Positions 14,685-24,705 of a stretch of 24,705 bases of DNA are shown here, in pieces. This DNA comes from Deinococcus arboris (GTDB taxonomy: Bacteria; Deinococcota; Deinococci; Deinococcales; Deinococcaceae): contig NZ_WQLB01000046.1 of the NCBI RefSeq assembly GCF_009755355.1, positions 1 to 24,705 of the forward strand. The letters run 5' to 3'. The notes under the pieces are model-generated. The model had not been told where the DNA came from, did not search any database, and saw only the letters and a program-made list of their open reading frames with translations. Made by a program: the position numbers and the translations under genes. How positions within the stretch are numbered: position 1 is the stretch's first letter; the number at the start of each line of letters is the position of its first letter.

Positions 14685-14691
14685 TCCGTTC

Positions 14692-15450
14692 ATGCAACGG
14701 GAGCCGTTTACAGCCCTGGCCGCGGTCTACGACGCCATCATGGCCGACGTGGAATATGACCACTGGGCCGATTTCGTGCTGTCATATGCCCGCGACGGCG
14801 GACTGACTCATCCCGGCACCGCACTGGACCTGGCCTGCGGCACAGGCGGTTTTACCCGCGAACTACAGGAAGCTGGCTGGGCGATCACAGGGCTGGATTT
14901 CAGCGAGGCGATGCTGGCCGAGGCCCGGCACCGTTTGCCCGGCGTGCCCTTCGTTCAAGGCGACCTGCGGAGCTTTGCCCTGCCTAAACGGTTTGACCTC
15001 GTAACCTGCGTCTTTGACAGCCTGAACAACCTCCTGACCCCAAGCGACCTGGGGGCGGCTCTGACCCAGGCCCGCGCTCACCTGTGGCCCGGCGGCCTCT
15101 TTGCCTTCGACGTCAATACGCGCCTGGGTGTACAGGAGTTGTGGGAAGGGGACGCCATTGAGGGCCTGGCGCCCATGCCGGGCGGCGCCGAGGTGCATTA
15201 CCACTGGTCTCACCACTTTGAACCAGACTCGGGGTTGGGCGTGGTGCAGGCGCTGTGCCGCGTCGAGGGAGATGAGTTTATTGAGACCCACCGCGAACGC
15301 GGCTATGATCCCGCCGACCTGGAACCGCTGCTGAAAGCAGCTGGTTTTGCCCGCTGGGAGATCGTGGAGTACCCGGACTATGCCCCTCCAGCCGCCGACG
15401 CGCCGCGCGTGTGGGTCTTTGCGTGGGCGCCGAGTGGGGCGGGTGCATGA
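14692..15450 (+). CDS. SAM-dependent methyltransferase, class I
   Basis: A 252-aa class I methyltransferase. Motif [15 protein letters not shown] (about 45-58), binds S-adenosylmethionine. [16 protein letters not shown] follows with the acidic residue of motif II, then FVQGDLRSF (motif III) and [15 protein letters not shown] (motif IV). The start [23 protein letters not shown] resembles the YdiB/YqeM-like group of small-molecule or unknown-substrate methyltransferases. Its stop overlaps the gpsA start (ATGA, 15447-15450), so it is the first gene of a two-gene operon. The substrate is not predictable. Confidence 0.88.
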   Translation: MQREPFTALAAVYDAIMADVEYDHWADFVLSYARDGGLTHPGTALDLACGTGGFTRELQEAGWAITGLDFSEAMLAEARHRLPGVPFVQGDLRSFALPKRFDLVTCVFDSLNNLLTPSDLGAALTQARAHLWPGGLFAFDVNTRLGVQELWEGDAIEGLAPMPGGAEVHYHWSHHFEPDSGLGVVQALCRVEGDEFIETHRERGYDPADLEPLLKAAGFARWEIVEYPDYAPPAADAPRVWVFAWAPSGAGA

Positions 15451-16409
15451 CGCCTTTGCCGGTCCTGGGCGCCGGGGGGTGGGGCACGGCCCTGGCTGTC
15501 AATGCCGCGCGCAACGGCCCCGTAATGCTGTGGGCACGCCGCGCCCAATTTGCCCAGACGCTGCAGAGCGAACGGGTCAACGCTGAATATTTGCCGGGGG
15601 TGTCGTTGCCCCCAGGCCTCGGCGTCACGGCTCATCTGGGCGAGGCCATTCAGGACGCGCCGTTCGCGCTGGTGGTGGTGCCGAGCGTGGGTGTGCCGGA
15701 GCTACTGGCGGCTCTGCCCCGAACTCTGGGTCTGGTGCTGTGCGCCAAGGGCCTGGCGCCCGACGGCGGACAGCTGACCGTGCTGGCCCGGCAGCTGGGC
15801 TTCACGCGCGTGGCGGTCCTCAGTGGCCCCAACCACGCCGAAGAAGTGGGGCGCGGTCTGCCCGCCGCCACAGTGGTGGCCAGCCGAGACGCTGGCTTTG
15901 CCCGCACGGTCCAGGCGGCCCTGATGACCCCGGCCCTGCGTGTGTACACCAGCGAGGACGAAACCGGCGTGGAGCTGGGCGGCGTGGTAAAAAACGTCAT
16001 GGCGGTGGCCGCCGGCCTAGTGGACGGGCTAAGTCTGGGTGACAACGCCAAAGCCGCCCTGATTACGCGCGGCCTGCGCGAAATGAGCCGTTACCTTCAG
16101 GCCTGCGGGGCACACGAGGACACGGTGTATGGCCTGAGTGGGCTGGGCGATCTGGTCGCCACGGCCACCAGTCGCCACAGCCGCAACCGCGCCGCCGGCG
16201 AAGCGCTGGCACGCGGCGAACACCCCGGTCAGGGCGGCAAGGTCGTGGAGGGCCTGCGCACTGCAGGCCTGCTGAGTGCCTGGGCCGCCGCGCACGGCCA
16301 GGACCTGCCCATCGTGCAGGCGGTGGCGCAGGTGACACGCGGCGACTGGAGCCCACAGCAGGGCGTGGCGCAACTCATGGAACGCGAAGCCAAACCCGAG
16401 CGCCACTAA
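15447..16409 (+). CDS. gpsA: Glycerol-3-phosphate dehydrogenase [NAD(P)+]
   Basis: A 320-aa GpsA that reduces dihydroxyacetone phosphate to sn-glycerol 3-phosphate, the backbone for phospholipid synthesis. The N-terminal [15 protein letters not shown] (GxGxxG) binds NAD(P)[24 protein letters not shown] follows. [22 protein letters not shown] contains the catalytic lysine, and [20 protein letters not shown] is the family signature. I chose the ATG at 15447 because it overlaps the methyltransferase stop (ATGA) and the protein then starts as known GpsA proteins do. Confidence 0.95.
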   Translation: MTPLPVLGAGGWGTALAVNAARNGPVMLWARRAQFAQTLQSERVNAEYLPGVSLPPGLGVTAHLGEAIQDAPFALVVVPSVGVPELLAALPRTLGLVLCAKGLAPDGGQLTVLARQLGFTRVAVLSGPNHAEEVGRGLPAATVVASRDAGFARTVQAALMTPALRVYTSEDETGVELGGVVKNVMAVAAGLVDGLSLGDNAKAALITRGLREMSRYLQACGAHEDTVYGLSGLGDLVATATSRHSRNRAAGEALARGEHPGQGGKVVEGLRTAGLLSAWAAAHGQDLPIVQAVAQVTRGDWSPQQGVAQLMEREAKPERH

Positions 16410-16535
16410 ACCTGGGCTCCTCTAGACCGGGCAGCCTGCATAGAGGTGGCCCAACTCTCAAAAGCTAGGGCGCCTTTTGACCGTCTGAGACACCAGAAAA
16501 ACCGACCAAGGAGTGCTGCATCTTGGGGTATTCAG

Positions 16536-16578
16536 CATGCAGGGCACAACATGTAGTACCTTGGCTGTGCCCTGCGTG
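16536..16578 (+). promoter_or_regulatory. Long inverted repeat upstream of nrdJ
   Basis: GCAGGGCACA (16539-16548) and TGTGCCCTGC (16566-16575) are perfect complements around a 17-base loop. In RNA the stem extends by three more pairs (one G-U) to 16536-16578. It lies about 110 bases before the nrdJ start. It may be a leader structure, an operator or a terminator. It does not resemble a cobalamin riboswitch core. Confidence 0.55.
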
Positions 16579-16616
16579 TTACAGTCCGCGCAGCGAAAAG
16601 AAAGGGTTCAGGCTAT

Positions 16617-16648
16617 GACACATTCCGCCAAATGTCCGGCGGCGTGTC
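16617..16648 (+). promoter_or_regulatory. Second hairpin in the nrdJ leader
   Basis: GACAC (16617-16621) pairs with GTGTC (16644-16648), and inside it CCGCC (16625-16629) pairs with GGCGG (16638-16642) around an eight-base loop. It ends 24 bases before the ribosome binding site AAGGAG (16673-16678). Confidence 0.45.
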
Positions 16649-16685
16649 TCTTGCGTTGCCTGAAGTCCCTCCAAGGAGCTGTCCT

Positions 16686-19670
<2,985 letters not shown>

Positions 19671-19674
19671 AAGT

Positions 19675-19690
19675 GGGAGCTTCAGCTCCC
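19675..19690 (+). terminator. Short hairpin after nrdJ
   Basis: GGGAGC (19675-19680), a TTCA loop and GCTCCC (19685-19690) directly follow the nrdJ stop. The stem is short and the following bases are C-rich, so termination may be partial. Confidence 0.5.
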
Positions 19691-19712
19691 TCCCGGTCCT
19701 CAAAACTTTTCA

Positions 19713-19744
19713 GGGAGGTGAGTACTATGAAAGCGACGCTCTAG
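19713..19744 (+). other. Strong ribosome binding site followed by a five-codon ORF (MKATL)
   Basis: GGGAGGTG (19713-19720) is ideally placed before ATG AAA GCG ACG CTC TAG (19727-19744). The bases AAAGCGACG recur in the gene at 19892 (codons 4-6). It may be the decayed start of a related gene or a leader peptide. The rest of 19745-19860 shows no coding signal. Confidence 0.35.
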
Positions 19745-19891
19745 GCTGACCTAGAACGTCGGACACCAGGACAATGTGGCCTTAGATGGGCACAAAGCTC
19801 TAGCTAGGGGTAGTGAAAGCTTAGCCTGTCTGAGGCCAGAAAAGCAAGATACGTAACAATATGACCTCATTATGGAGGAAACGTACAGCTT

Positions 19892-20032
19892 ATGGCACAG
19901 AAAGCGACGAAAACCACAGGATCAAAAGCAGCCTCAAACGCCTCAAAGGTTCTCTCAAATCCCAAAAGCAATAAGGCAGAGAAAAGTGCGGCTGCGAGCG
20001 CACTGAGTCAAGTTGAAAGGAGAAAGAAATGA
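19892..20032 (+). CDS. Small Lys/Ala/Ser-rich protein, first gene of a coupled pair
   Basis: A 46-aa, very basic, low-complexity protein (MAQKATKTTGSKAASNASKV...). Its pattern, KAASNASKVL then a short turn, then KAEKSAAASALSQ, looks like two related amphipathic helices. I recall similar small proteins (SKAAS-ASK-L ... KSAA-SALSQ) in many bacteria, but this could not be checked. GGAGG (19874-19878) lies upstream at rather long spacing (13 bases). Its stop overlaps the next gene's start (ATGA, 20029-20032). Base composition is lower in GC than the neighbours. Two other overlapping short frames exist, from 19861 and 19872, but they look random. Function unknown. Confidence 0.6.
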   Translation: MAQKATKTTGSKAASNASKVLSNPKSNKAEKSAAASALSQVERRKK

Positions 20033-20241
20033 ATCTTTCAAAAATTCCTCCTGAAACAGCAGCACGTATTAAAACCGAGTTATCCTGCTTATATCGGGCG
20101 CAATGCGCAGCAGAGGGAATGGTCTGTCCTAATTGTGGACAGCCTGCTTCTGTTACACTCACCAATGGGTACATTTCGGTTACTGCATGTTGCCCTGATT
20201 TTCAAGCTAGTATAGAAGAACTCATCGCATTCCAGCGCTAA
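20029..20241 (+). CDS. Small cysteine-rich (zinc-ribbon-like) protein, second gene of a coupled pair
   Basis: A 70-aa protein. The helix-forming N-terminus (IPPETAARIKTELSCLYRAQC) is followed by C33-P-N-C36-G, a short beta stretch (ASVTLTNGYISVTA) and C54-C55, giving a plausible zinc ribbon with C20 or C26 as additional thiols. It ends in a helix (FQASIEELIAFQR). AGGAG lies in the end of the preceding gene and the start overlaps its stop (ATGA), so the two are translated together. Its 3' end overlaps the end of the convergent lipid kinase by four bases. No known family identified; the low GC suggests acquisition. Confidence 0.72.
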   Translation: MNLSKIPPETAARIKTELSCLYRAQCAAEGMVCPNCGQPASVTLTNGYISVTACCPDFQASIEELIAFQR

Positions 20242-21173
20242 GAACGCAGTACATTTAGGCTCATACCTACTACATCCACTTCCACCACTCCGCCCGGCTC
20301 TGTGCTGCGGCGGAGTTCTGTATCTATGTGCCAGACCTGCCCAGAATCGGCGATGGCAAAATGCCGTCCCACTGTTACCTCGACGCTGGGCAGGCGGTGA
20401 AAGGTGCCCAGGCGCAGGGCGCGGGCATAGGTCAGCATGGGCGCGCGGCGCAGGCCATCCACCCGCACCAGGTTCAGCAAGCCGTCGCCCACCTGCGCGT
20501 CAGGGGCCAGGTTCAGGCCGTTGCCGGTGCTGGGCGTGTTCATGACCTCCAGCACGGCGACAGGGGGACTGGGCAGCGGGCGCCCGTCCACGGTCACATG
20601 CAGCCCCAGCGGCCGGTGGGTGCTGAAGGCTTCCAGCATCGACCCCAGCGCCCGCACCGGGCTTTTGGCCTGATGTGGGCCGTAGTCATCCAGAATGTCC
20701 GCAAACAGGCCGCAGCCACAGGCCTCCAGAAAATAGTCCACGCCCCAGCCCCCCCGCACCCGGCCCACATCGAAGGGGACAGGTCGCGCCTGCCCAAAGC
20801 GGCGAGCTACGCCCAGGGGATCACCCAGCAGGTTCAGGGCGCGGGCGACGTTGTTGGCGGTGCCCATCGGAATGACCCCTAGCGTCACTTCTGGGCGGCC
20901 CATCAGGTGCAGCGCGCCGGTGCGGAGGGTGCCGTCACCGCCGGCCAGAAACACGGTGCCCTGGACGCCACGCAGCAAGTCGCCCAGGGCCTCCGCGTGC
21001 TGGGTGACATAAGGCGTGACGGCAAACCCGGCGTCCTGTAAGGCGCCGCACAGCGCGGCCAAGGGCGCCCGGTGGCTGCTGCCAGCGCGGGGGTTATAAA
21101 TCAGGGTGGCGGGGGTCTGGGCAGGAATGCGGGTCTCTCCCCTTTCGGGCCTTGGTGGATGTGGGGCGGTCAA
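20238..21173 (-). CDS. Diacylglycerol/lipid kinase family protein, copy 1
   Basis: A 311-aa protein of the DagK/YegS/BmrU lipid kinase family, which phosphorylates diacylglycerol or related lipids with ATP. ATLIYNPRAGSS opens the fold, LAGGDGTLRTGALHL (GGDGT at 78-82) is the nucleotide-binding catalytic loop, and IPMGTANNVAR the following substrate-site motif. FLEACGCGLFADILDDY and the C-terminal GDGLLNLVRVDGL belong to the second, beta-rich domain. Translation seems to begin at TTG 21173: TAGGCT (21180-21185) lies six bases upstream on the minus strand, and a stop codon precedes it in frame. A paralogue with the same motifs lies at 22060-23001 on the other strand. Confidence 0.9.
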   Translation of the reverse strand: MTAPHPPRPERGETRIPAQTPATLIYNPRAGSSHRAPLAALCGALQDAGFAVTPYVTQHAEALGDLLRGVQGTVFLAGGDGTLRTGALHLMGRPEVTLGVIPMGTANNVARALNLLGDPLGVARRFGQARPVPFDVGRVRGGWGVDYFLEACGCGLFADILDDYGPHQAKSPVRALGSMLEAFSTHRPLGLHVTVDGRPLPSPPVAVLEVMNTPSTGNGLNLAPDAQVGDGLLNLVRVDGLRRAPMLTYARALRLGTFHRLPSVEVTVGRHFAIADSGQVWHIDTELRRSTEPGGVVEVDVVGMSLNVLRS

Positions 21174-21179
21174 TACCCT

Positions 21180-21185
21180 AGCCTA
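21180..21185 (-). promoter_or_regulatory. Candidate -10 box (TAGGCT) of lipid kinase copy 1, leaderless with a TTG start
   Basis: On the minus strand TAGGCT is followed by six bases and the TTG at 21173. It is the only promoter-like element near the only available start. Confidence 0.4.
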
Positions 21186-21210
21186 CCCCGCGCAGGCGCT
21201 ACGCTGGGTC

Positions 21211-21561
21211 ATGCCTCTGGACGACTACCGCACGCCCTCGCCCCGGCGCATCCGCCTGTACCTGGGGCTGCTCCTCATGCTGGTGCTGACTGCGGTGTTT
21301 GGGCGCCGCCGCCCCGGCGAACTGGGCACCCGTGAGACCCTGACCCGCAGTTCCCTGGCGCGGGTGATGTTCATGGATGTCGGCGCGCTGTCCACCCTGG
21401 GCGCCCTGTATCTGGTGCTCAGCGGCCGCACACCCGTGCGGGTGCCAGCCGCCCTCGCTTCTCTGTTTGTGGGCAGTTTTGCCTTGCTGCCCGCCCTGGC
21501 TTACGAGGACTGGGTGGCTCTGCGCCGAGCCGAGGACGAATTCAGCAACAAGGCGCTGTAG
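21211..21561 (+). CDS. Small membrane protein, three predicted helices
   Basis: A 116-aa membrane protein with segments at about 16-34 (RLYLGLLLMLVLTAVFG), 51-70 (VMFMDVGALSTLGALYLVL) and 76-96 (VPAALASLFVGSFALLPALAY), and a charged C-terminal helix (EDWVALRRAEDEFSNKAL). The loop between helices 1 and 2 is basic (GRRRPGELGTRETLTRS). The ATG at 21211 is preceded by TACGCT (21200-21205) five bases upstream and no ribosome binding site. It is divergent from lipid kinase copy 1. No family recognised. Confidence 0.75.
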   Translation: MPLDDYRTPSPRRIRLYLGLLLMLVLTAVFGRRRPGELGTRETLTRSSLARVMFMDVGALSTLGALYLVLSGRTPVRVPAALASLFVGSFALLPALAYEDWVALRRAEDEFSNKAL

Positions 21562-21713
21562 GCCAGACCCGAATCAGCTCAGCAAGCAGACATGTATAGC
21601 AACAGAACAGAGTGAAGGTGAGTCTGCATAGAGGTGGAGAGCCCATCAGTCTGCGACATTCGGCACTCCTCGCTCTGACGGCGAGCGCTGGGAGACTGCT
21701 TCCCACAGCATGA

Positions 21714-21735
21714 CCCCCGACCAATTGGCCGGGGG
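21714..21735 (-). terminator. Terminator after the small lipoprotein gene
   Basis: On the minus strand the 22-base near-palindrome folds as CCCCCGGCC-AATT-GGTCGGGGG, a 9-bp stem with one G-U pair, about 20 bases after the lipoprotein stop. On the + strand the same position is an A-C mismatch, so the hairpin is better on the minus-strand RNA. Confidence 0.65.
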
Positions 21736-21754
21736 CATCACCTCACAACACGGG

Positions 21755-21886
21755 TTAATCGTCGTCGTCGTTCTGCTCGATGACCGTACCGTCATCGTCA
21801 TCCACATCGCCGCCGGGTGCGCAGGCGCCCAGAGTGAACACCATCAGGCCGCCAAGCAGCCATTTCAGCCACAGGTTCCGGTTCAT
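21755..21886 (-). CDS. Small Asp-rich lipoprotein
   Basis: A 43-aa lipoprotein. The signal peptide MNRNLWLKWLLGGLMVFTLGAC ends in the lipobox LGAC with Cys22 as the lipidated residue. The mature part is only 22 residues and highly acidic (CAPGGDVDDDDGTVIEQNDDDD), with two runs of four aspartates. TACCCT (21893-21898, minus strand) lies six bases before the ATG, and a hairpin follows the stop, so the unit is a complete small gene. It might bind cations at the membrane surface; function unknown. Confidence 0.72.
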   Translation of the reverse strand: MNRNLWLKWLLGGLMVFTLGACAPGGDVDDDDGTVIEQNDDDD

Positions 21887-21892
21887 GTGTTG

Positions 21893-21898
21893 AGGGTA
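21893..21898 (-). promoter_or_regulatory. Candidate -10 box (TACCCT) of the small lipoprotein gene, leaderless
   Basis: On the minus strand TACCCT is followed by six bases and the ATG at 21886, without a Shine-Dalgarno sequence. A weak TGTTCG lies 17 bases further upstream. Confidence 0.5.
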
Positions 21899-22047
21899 CA
21901 CGCCCGGCACGACCGCGAACACACTCGCTCAGGGTTTGCTGAAGGTAGAGACCGTCTGCCCGCCGGTTCCAGCCTCTCAGCTGACGGCGTCTGCGGCGCG
22001 GCGGCTTCTCCCATGATTTGCTCAAGGCATCCAGGGCACGCCCTGAC

Positions 22048-22053
22048 TACAGT
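22048..22053 (+). promoter_or_regulatory. Candidate -10 box (TACAGT) of lipid kinase copy 2, leaderless
   Basis: TACAGT, six bases before the ATG at 22060, with no ribosome binding site between; it decides this start over an in-frame codon at 22018. Confidence 0.5.
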
Positions 22054-22059
22054 AGCGGC

Positions 22060-23001
22060 ATGACAGCAACAAGCGGCGCAGTGGCAGCGGCCACGCTGGA
22101 CCAGGGGCCAGCAACCCTGATTTACAACACCAGGGCCGGTGGCAGCGGGCACTGCACGCCAGACGATCTGGTGGAGGCGCTGCATGGCATTGGCTATGCG
22201 CCGGTCTACCAGGCTACCACTTCCGAAGCCGAGCTGCGCGCCGTCTTAGAAAATGTGCAGGGCACCGTTTTTGTGGCGGGCGGCGACGGTACGGTGCGGG
22301 CCGCAGCACTCCATCTGGCTGGGCAGACGGGTGTGACCCTGGGGGTCATTCCGCTGGGCACCGCCAATAACGTGGCCCGCACCCTGGGCGTCCAGGGCAC
22401 CCCCACCGAGGTCATCGCGGCGTATGCGGACGCCGCCGCTGTCCCCTTTGACCTGGGGCGCGTGACGGCCCCCTGGGGCGAAGACCTGTTTCTGGAGGCT
22501 TGCGGCTGCGGCGCTTTCGCCGACGTACTGGCCGAATACGACCCGGAAGCCGGCAAGAGTCCCCTGCGTGCCGTGCAAGCCCTGACCACCAGCCTCTCCA
22601 GTTTTGATCCGCCGCCTCTGTCTCTGACACTTGACGGACAGCCAGAACCAGAAACAGCCTTTGCCCTGCTCGAAGTCATGAACACGCGCGCCACCGGGCC
22701 ACGGCTGCGCCTGGCCACCCACGCCGACCCCAGCGACGGCCAGCTGGATGTGGTCCGCATTGACGTGGCGGGCCGCGAGGGGCTGCTGGCCTACCTGGCC
22801 GCCCTGGCCCGCGACGACTTCGAGGCTCTGGCCAGCGTGGACAGCACCCGCGCCGCCTGCATAGAGGTGCCCTACAGTGGCCAGGCGTTTCATGTGGACG
22901 CTGAGGTCAGGCCGCCTATGCCCGGCGTGACGGGGGTGGTGCGCGTGGACGCCTGGCCTGGGGCGCTGCACGTTTTGGTGCCCACAGGAGGGAGGTCGTA
23001 A
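22060..23001 (+). CDS. Diacylglycerol/lipid kinase family protein, copy 2
   Basis: A 313-aa paralogue of the kinase at 20238-21173. It shares ATLIYNTRAGGS, VAGGDGTVRAAALHL (GGDGT at 74-78), IPLGTANNVARTL, FLEACGCGAFADVLAEY and ALLEVMNTRATG. The overall resemblance between copies is high at the motifs and lower between them, so they are an old duplication or separate family members, not a recent repeat. The stop overlaps the start of the PHP gene (TAATG, 22999-23003), indicating an operon. The likely reaction is phosphorylation of diacylglycerol or another lipid at the membrane; which lipid each copy uses is unknown. Confidence 0.9.
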   Translation: MTATSGAVAAATLDQGPATLIYNTRAGGSGHCTPDDLVEALHGIGYAPVYQATTSEAELRAVLENVQGTVFVAGGDGTVRAAALHLAGQTGVTLGVIPLGTANNVARTLGVQGTPTEVIAAYADAAAVPFDLGRVTAPWGEDLFLEACGCGAFADVLAEYDPEAGKSPLRAVQALTTSLSSFDPPPLSLTLDGQPEPETAFALLEVMNTRATGPRLRLATHADPSDGQLDVVRIDVAGREGLLAYLAALARDDFEALASVDSTRAACIEVPYSGQAFHVDAEVRPPMPGVTGVVRVDAWPGALHVLVPTGGRS

Positions 23002-23867
23002 TGCCGCCCGGCCCTCCTCTCCCCCCGCCCAATCCAGAGGCACCCCGTCAGACGCCTCTGCGCCGAGCCTGGCCCGTGGCCCTGGTGCATGCGGTGCAAG
23101 ACCGCATAGGCGGGGCCCTGGGCTGGACCCCACGCCCGGCGGCCGCCATGCAGAACAACATCGTCTTCCGGCAGGGCTTGCAGGTGATGCGCGTGGACCT
23201 GCACATGCACACCGAGGTCAGCCACGACTGCCGCACGCCCCTGCGCGATATTCCCAGTTGGCTGCTGCGCACCAACACCCGCGTGATTGCCGTGACTGAC
23301 CATGACCAGCACCGCGGCGGCCCAGAGTTACAGGCCATCGTGCGCGACCTGGGACTGGACGACCGCCTCAGCATCATCGCCGGCGAGGAGATCACCACCA
23401 GCGAAGGGGAGTTGATCGGCCTCTTTCTCCAAGAGCGCATCCCCCCGCAGCTCTCGCCAGAAGATACGGTGAGCGAGATCAAGGCGCAGGGGGGGCTGGT
23501 GCTGCTGCAACATGGCTTTGACCCCCTGAAACGCTATCGCCTGCGGCCAGAGGCCACCGAGCGTATTGCCGGAGAGGTGGACATCGTCGAAACCTTCAAC
23601 TCGCGCCTGTCACGTCACCGCTGGAACCGGGCCGCCGAGGCCTGGGCGCATCAGCGTGGCCTGCCCATGTGTGCTGGTAGCGACGCCCATACCCTGCGGG
23701 ACATAGGTGAAGCCTGGGTCGAGACGCCTTTTCGTACGGTCAATACGCCGGCTCAGCTGTTGGCGGCCCTGCAAGAAGGTGTGGTGGCGGGGCGCTGGAC
23801 CCATCCGGTCTATGCCTTTGGGCAGAAGCAGTGGCGCAATTTCCACGGACGATTCCGCCGATTCTGA
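23001..23867 (+). CDS. PHP-domain metal-dependent phosphoesterase
   Basis: A 288-aa protein with a PHP domain from about residue 63. The metal-binding motifs are visible: VDLHMHTEVSHDC (H68, H70), AVTDHDQ, IAGEEITTSEGELIGLFL, LLQHGFDP, VETFNSR and GSDAHT. The domain hydrolyses phosphoesters, as in histidinol phosphatase and TrpH-type nucleases or phosphatases. The first 60 residues are Pro/Arg-rich and not part of the domain. The ATG overlaps the lipid kinase stop (TAATG) and GGAGGGAGG precedes it, so the start is good and coupling is likely. A common pathway with the kinase is suggested by the operon only. Confidence 0.88.
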   Translation: MPPGPPLPPPNPEAPRQTPLRRAWPVALVHAVQDRIGGALGWTPRPAAAMQNNIVFRQGLQVMRVDLHMHTEVSHDCRTPLRDIPSWLLRTNTRVIAVTDHDQHRGGPELQAIVRDLGLDDRLSIIAGEEITTSEGELIGLFLQERIPPQLSPEDTVSEIKAQGGLVLLQHGFDPLKRYRLRPEATERIAGEVDIVETFNSRLSRHRWNRAAEAWAHQRGLPMCAGSDAHTLRDIGEAWVETPFRTVNTPAQLLAALQEGVVAGRWTHPVYAFGQKQWRNFHGRFRRF

Positions 23868-24386
<519 letters not shown>

Positions 24387-24387
24387 G

Positions 24388-24413
24388 ACCTCGCCCCACA
24401 GGCGAGGTTTTTC
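24388..24413 (+). terminator. tmRNA terminator
   Basis: ACCTCGCC (24388-24395), a five-base loop and GGCGAGGT (24401-24408) form a perfect 8-bp stem followed by TTTTTC, three bases after the tmRNA 3' end. Confidence 0.9.
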
Positions 24414-24450
24414 TTCTATACTGGGCGCGCCCCCAACGCAGTGGGCGGTA

Positions 24451-24535
24451 GCCGGGATGGCGGAATCGGTAGACGCATCCGACTTAAAATCGGCCGGGGC
24501 AACCCGTGGGGGTTCAAGTCCCCTTCCTGGCACCA
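24451..24535 (+). tRNA. tRNA-Leu(UAA)
   Basis: An 85-base type II tRNA with acceptor GCCGGGA pairing with TCCTGGC, the Leu-type D-loop GGTAGACGC, and anticodon loop CTTAAAA with anticodon TAA (24485-24487). It has a long variable arm, the T-arm GGGGGTTCAAGTCCCCT and an encoded CCA end. Confidence 0.97.
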
Positions 24536-24539
24536 AAAT

Positions 24540-24582
24540 AAGAGAGCAGCGGTCACGCTTTGGGCGTGACCGCTGCTCTCTT
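24540..24582. terminator. Perfect 19-bp hairpin after tRNA-Leu
   Basis: AAGAGAGCAGCGGTCACGC (24540-24558) and its exact complement (24564-24582) enclose the five-base loop TTTGG. It lies between the tRNA and a convergent gene, so it probably acts as a two-way terminator, although the flanking A/T tracts are short. Confidence 0.75.
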
Positions 24583-24606
24583 GACGAGGCACCTTACGAG
24601 CCACCT

Positions 24607-24705
24607 TTATGTTAAACCAGCGGCCTTTTGGTATTTCACGGAATTTACTCCTAAAGTCGCCCAAACCAATTCCACCTCTTCCAAAAACTCAGGGAGCAAA
24701 AAAGC
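24607..24705 (-). CDS. C-terminal end of an unidentified gene, cut by the window edge
   Basis: On the minus strand 32 codons are open from the window edge to a TAA (24609-24607): AFLLPEFLEEVELVWATLG, then VNSVKYQKAAGLT. The sequence looks like real protein, with a hydrophobic/acidic helix and no low-complexity GC-rich pattern, and the codons are more AT-rich than those of most neighbours. The gene is convergent with tRNA-Leu across the 19-bp hairpin. The family cannot be told from this fragment. Confidence 0.55.
   Translation of the reverse strand, partial: AFLLPEFLEEVELVWATLGVNSVKYQKAAGLT

Noticed and set aside
16436..16448. The 13-mer CTGCATAGAGGTG recurs at 21624-21636 and 22857-22869
   Set aside because: One copy is inside the lipid kinase coding sequence, the flanks differ, and matching 13-mers are expected by chance in a biased 25-kb sequence.
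16547..16560. Possible NrdR box (ACAACATGTAGT) in the loop of the nrdJ leader hairpin
   Set aside because: It is roughly palindromic but agrees with the NrdR box at too few positions, and the second box normally found one or two helical turns away is not seen. Only footprinting could decide.
16410..16685. Cobalamin riboswitch before nrdJ
   Set aside because: The conserved B12-box and the GCCACTG-type core could not be found in the leader.

Overview
The window comes from a chromosome of a Deinococcus species. The evidence is direct. There is a full-length DdrB single-stranded DNA-binding protein, a family known from Deinococcus, under a recognisable 17-bp radiation/desiccation response motif (RDRM). 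There is an N-acylamino acid racemase whose catalytic residues match those I recall for the D. radiodurans enzyme. The tmRNA tag is GNTEYALAA. The DNA is GC-rich, and many genes carry a TANNNT -10 box 5-7 nt before the start codon with no ribosome binding site, which is the leaderless style of this genus.

Layout. 1-2600 (+): N-acylamino acid racemase and an overlapping GNAT transferase, then ddrB. 2700-4390 (mostly -): a MazG-like pyrophosphohydrolase, a gene-free stretch holding the 3' end of a tRNA-like sequence, and a metallophosphoesterase. 4390-7110 (+): a GNAT acetyltransferase, arginase, a 56-aa membrane protein preceded by a five-codon leaderless ORF, and a PlsC-like acyltransferase. 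7360-8804 (-): a zinc-ribbon protein, then an SDR-like protein overlapping nrdR. 9164-11180 (-): dnaB overlapping a NUDIX gene with an arginine-rich N-terminus. 11380-14000 (+): an orphan terminator, a type IV pilin, a very AT-rich O-antigen ligase/pilin O-oligosaccharyltransferase-like gene, and a DUF1802 gene. 14052-14510 (-): a lipoprotein. 14692-16409 (+): a methyltransferase overlapping gpsA. 16410-19690: a structured leader and the B12-dependent ribonucleotide reductase nrdJ. 19860-20241 (+): a coupled pair of small genes of lower GC. 20238-23867: two paralogous lipid kinases on opposite strands, with a small membrane protein and a 43-aa Asp-rich lipoprotein between them; the second kinase overlaps a PHP phosphoesterase. 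24037-24705: tmRNA, tRNA-Leu(UAA), a perfect 19-bp hairpin and the C-terminal end of an AT-rich gene cut by the window edge.

How genes may work together. NrdR and NrdJ, a regulator and a ribonucleotide reductase, lie about 9 kb apart. DnaB and DdrB both act on single-stranded DNA at forks or breaks. The pilin followed by a Wzy_C-type membrane protein resembles the pilA-tfpO pairs that glycosylate type IV pili, and the AT-rich composition points to transfer of that cassette. The lipid kinases, PlsC-like acyltransferase and GpsA all belong to glycerolipid metabolism. No insertion sequence, prophage or CRISPR array was recognised. The least explained items are the coupled small-gene pair at 19892-20241, the tRNA-like remnant at 3278-3369, the mini-ORF before 6102 and the orphan terminator before the pilin gene.
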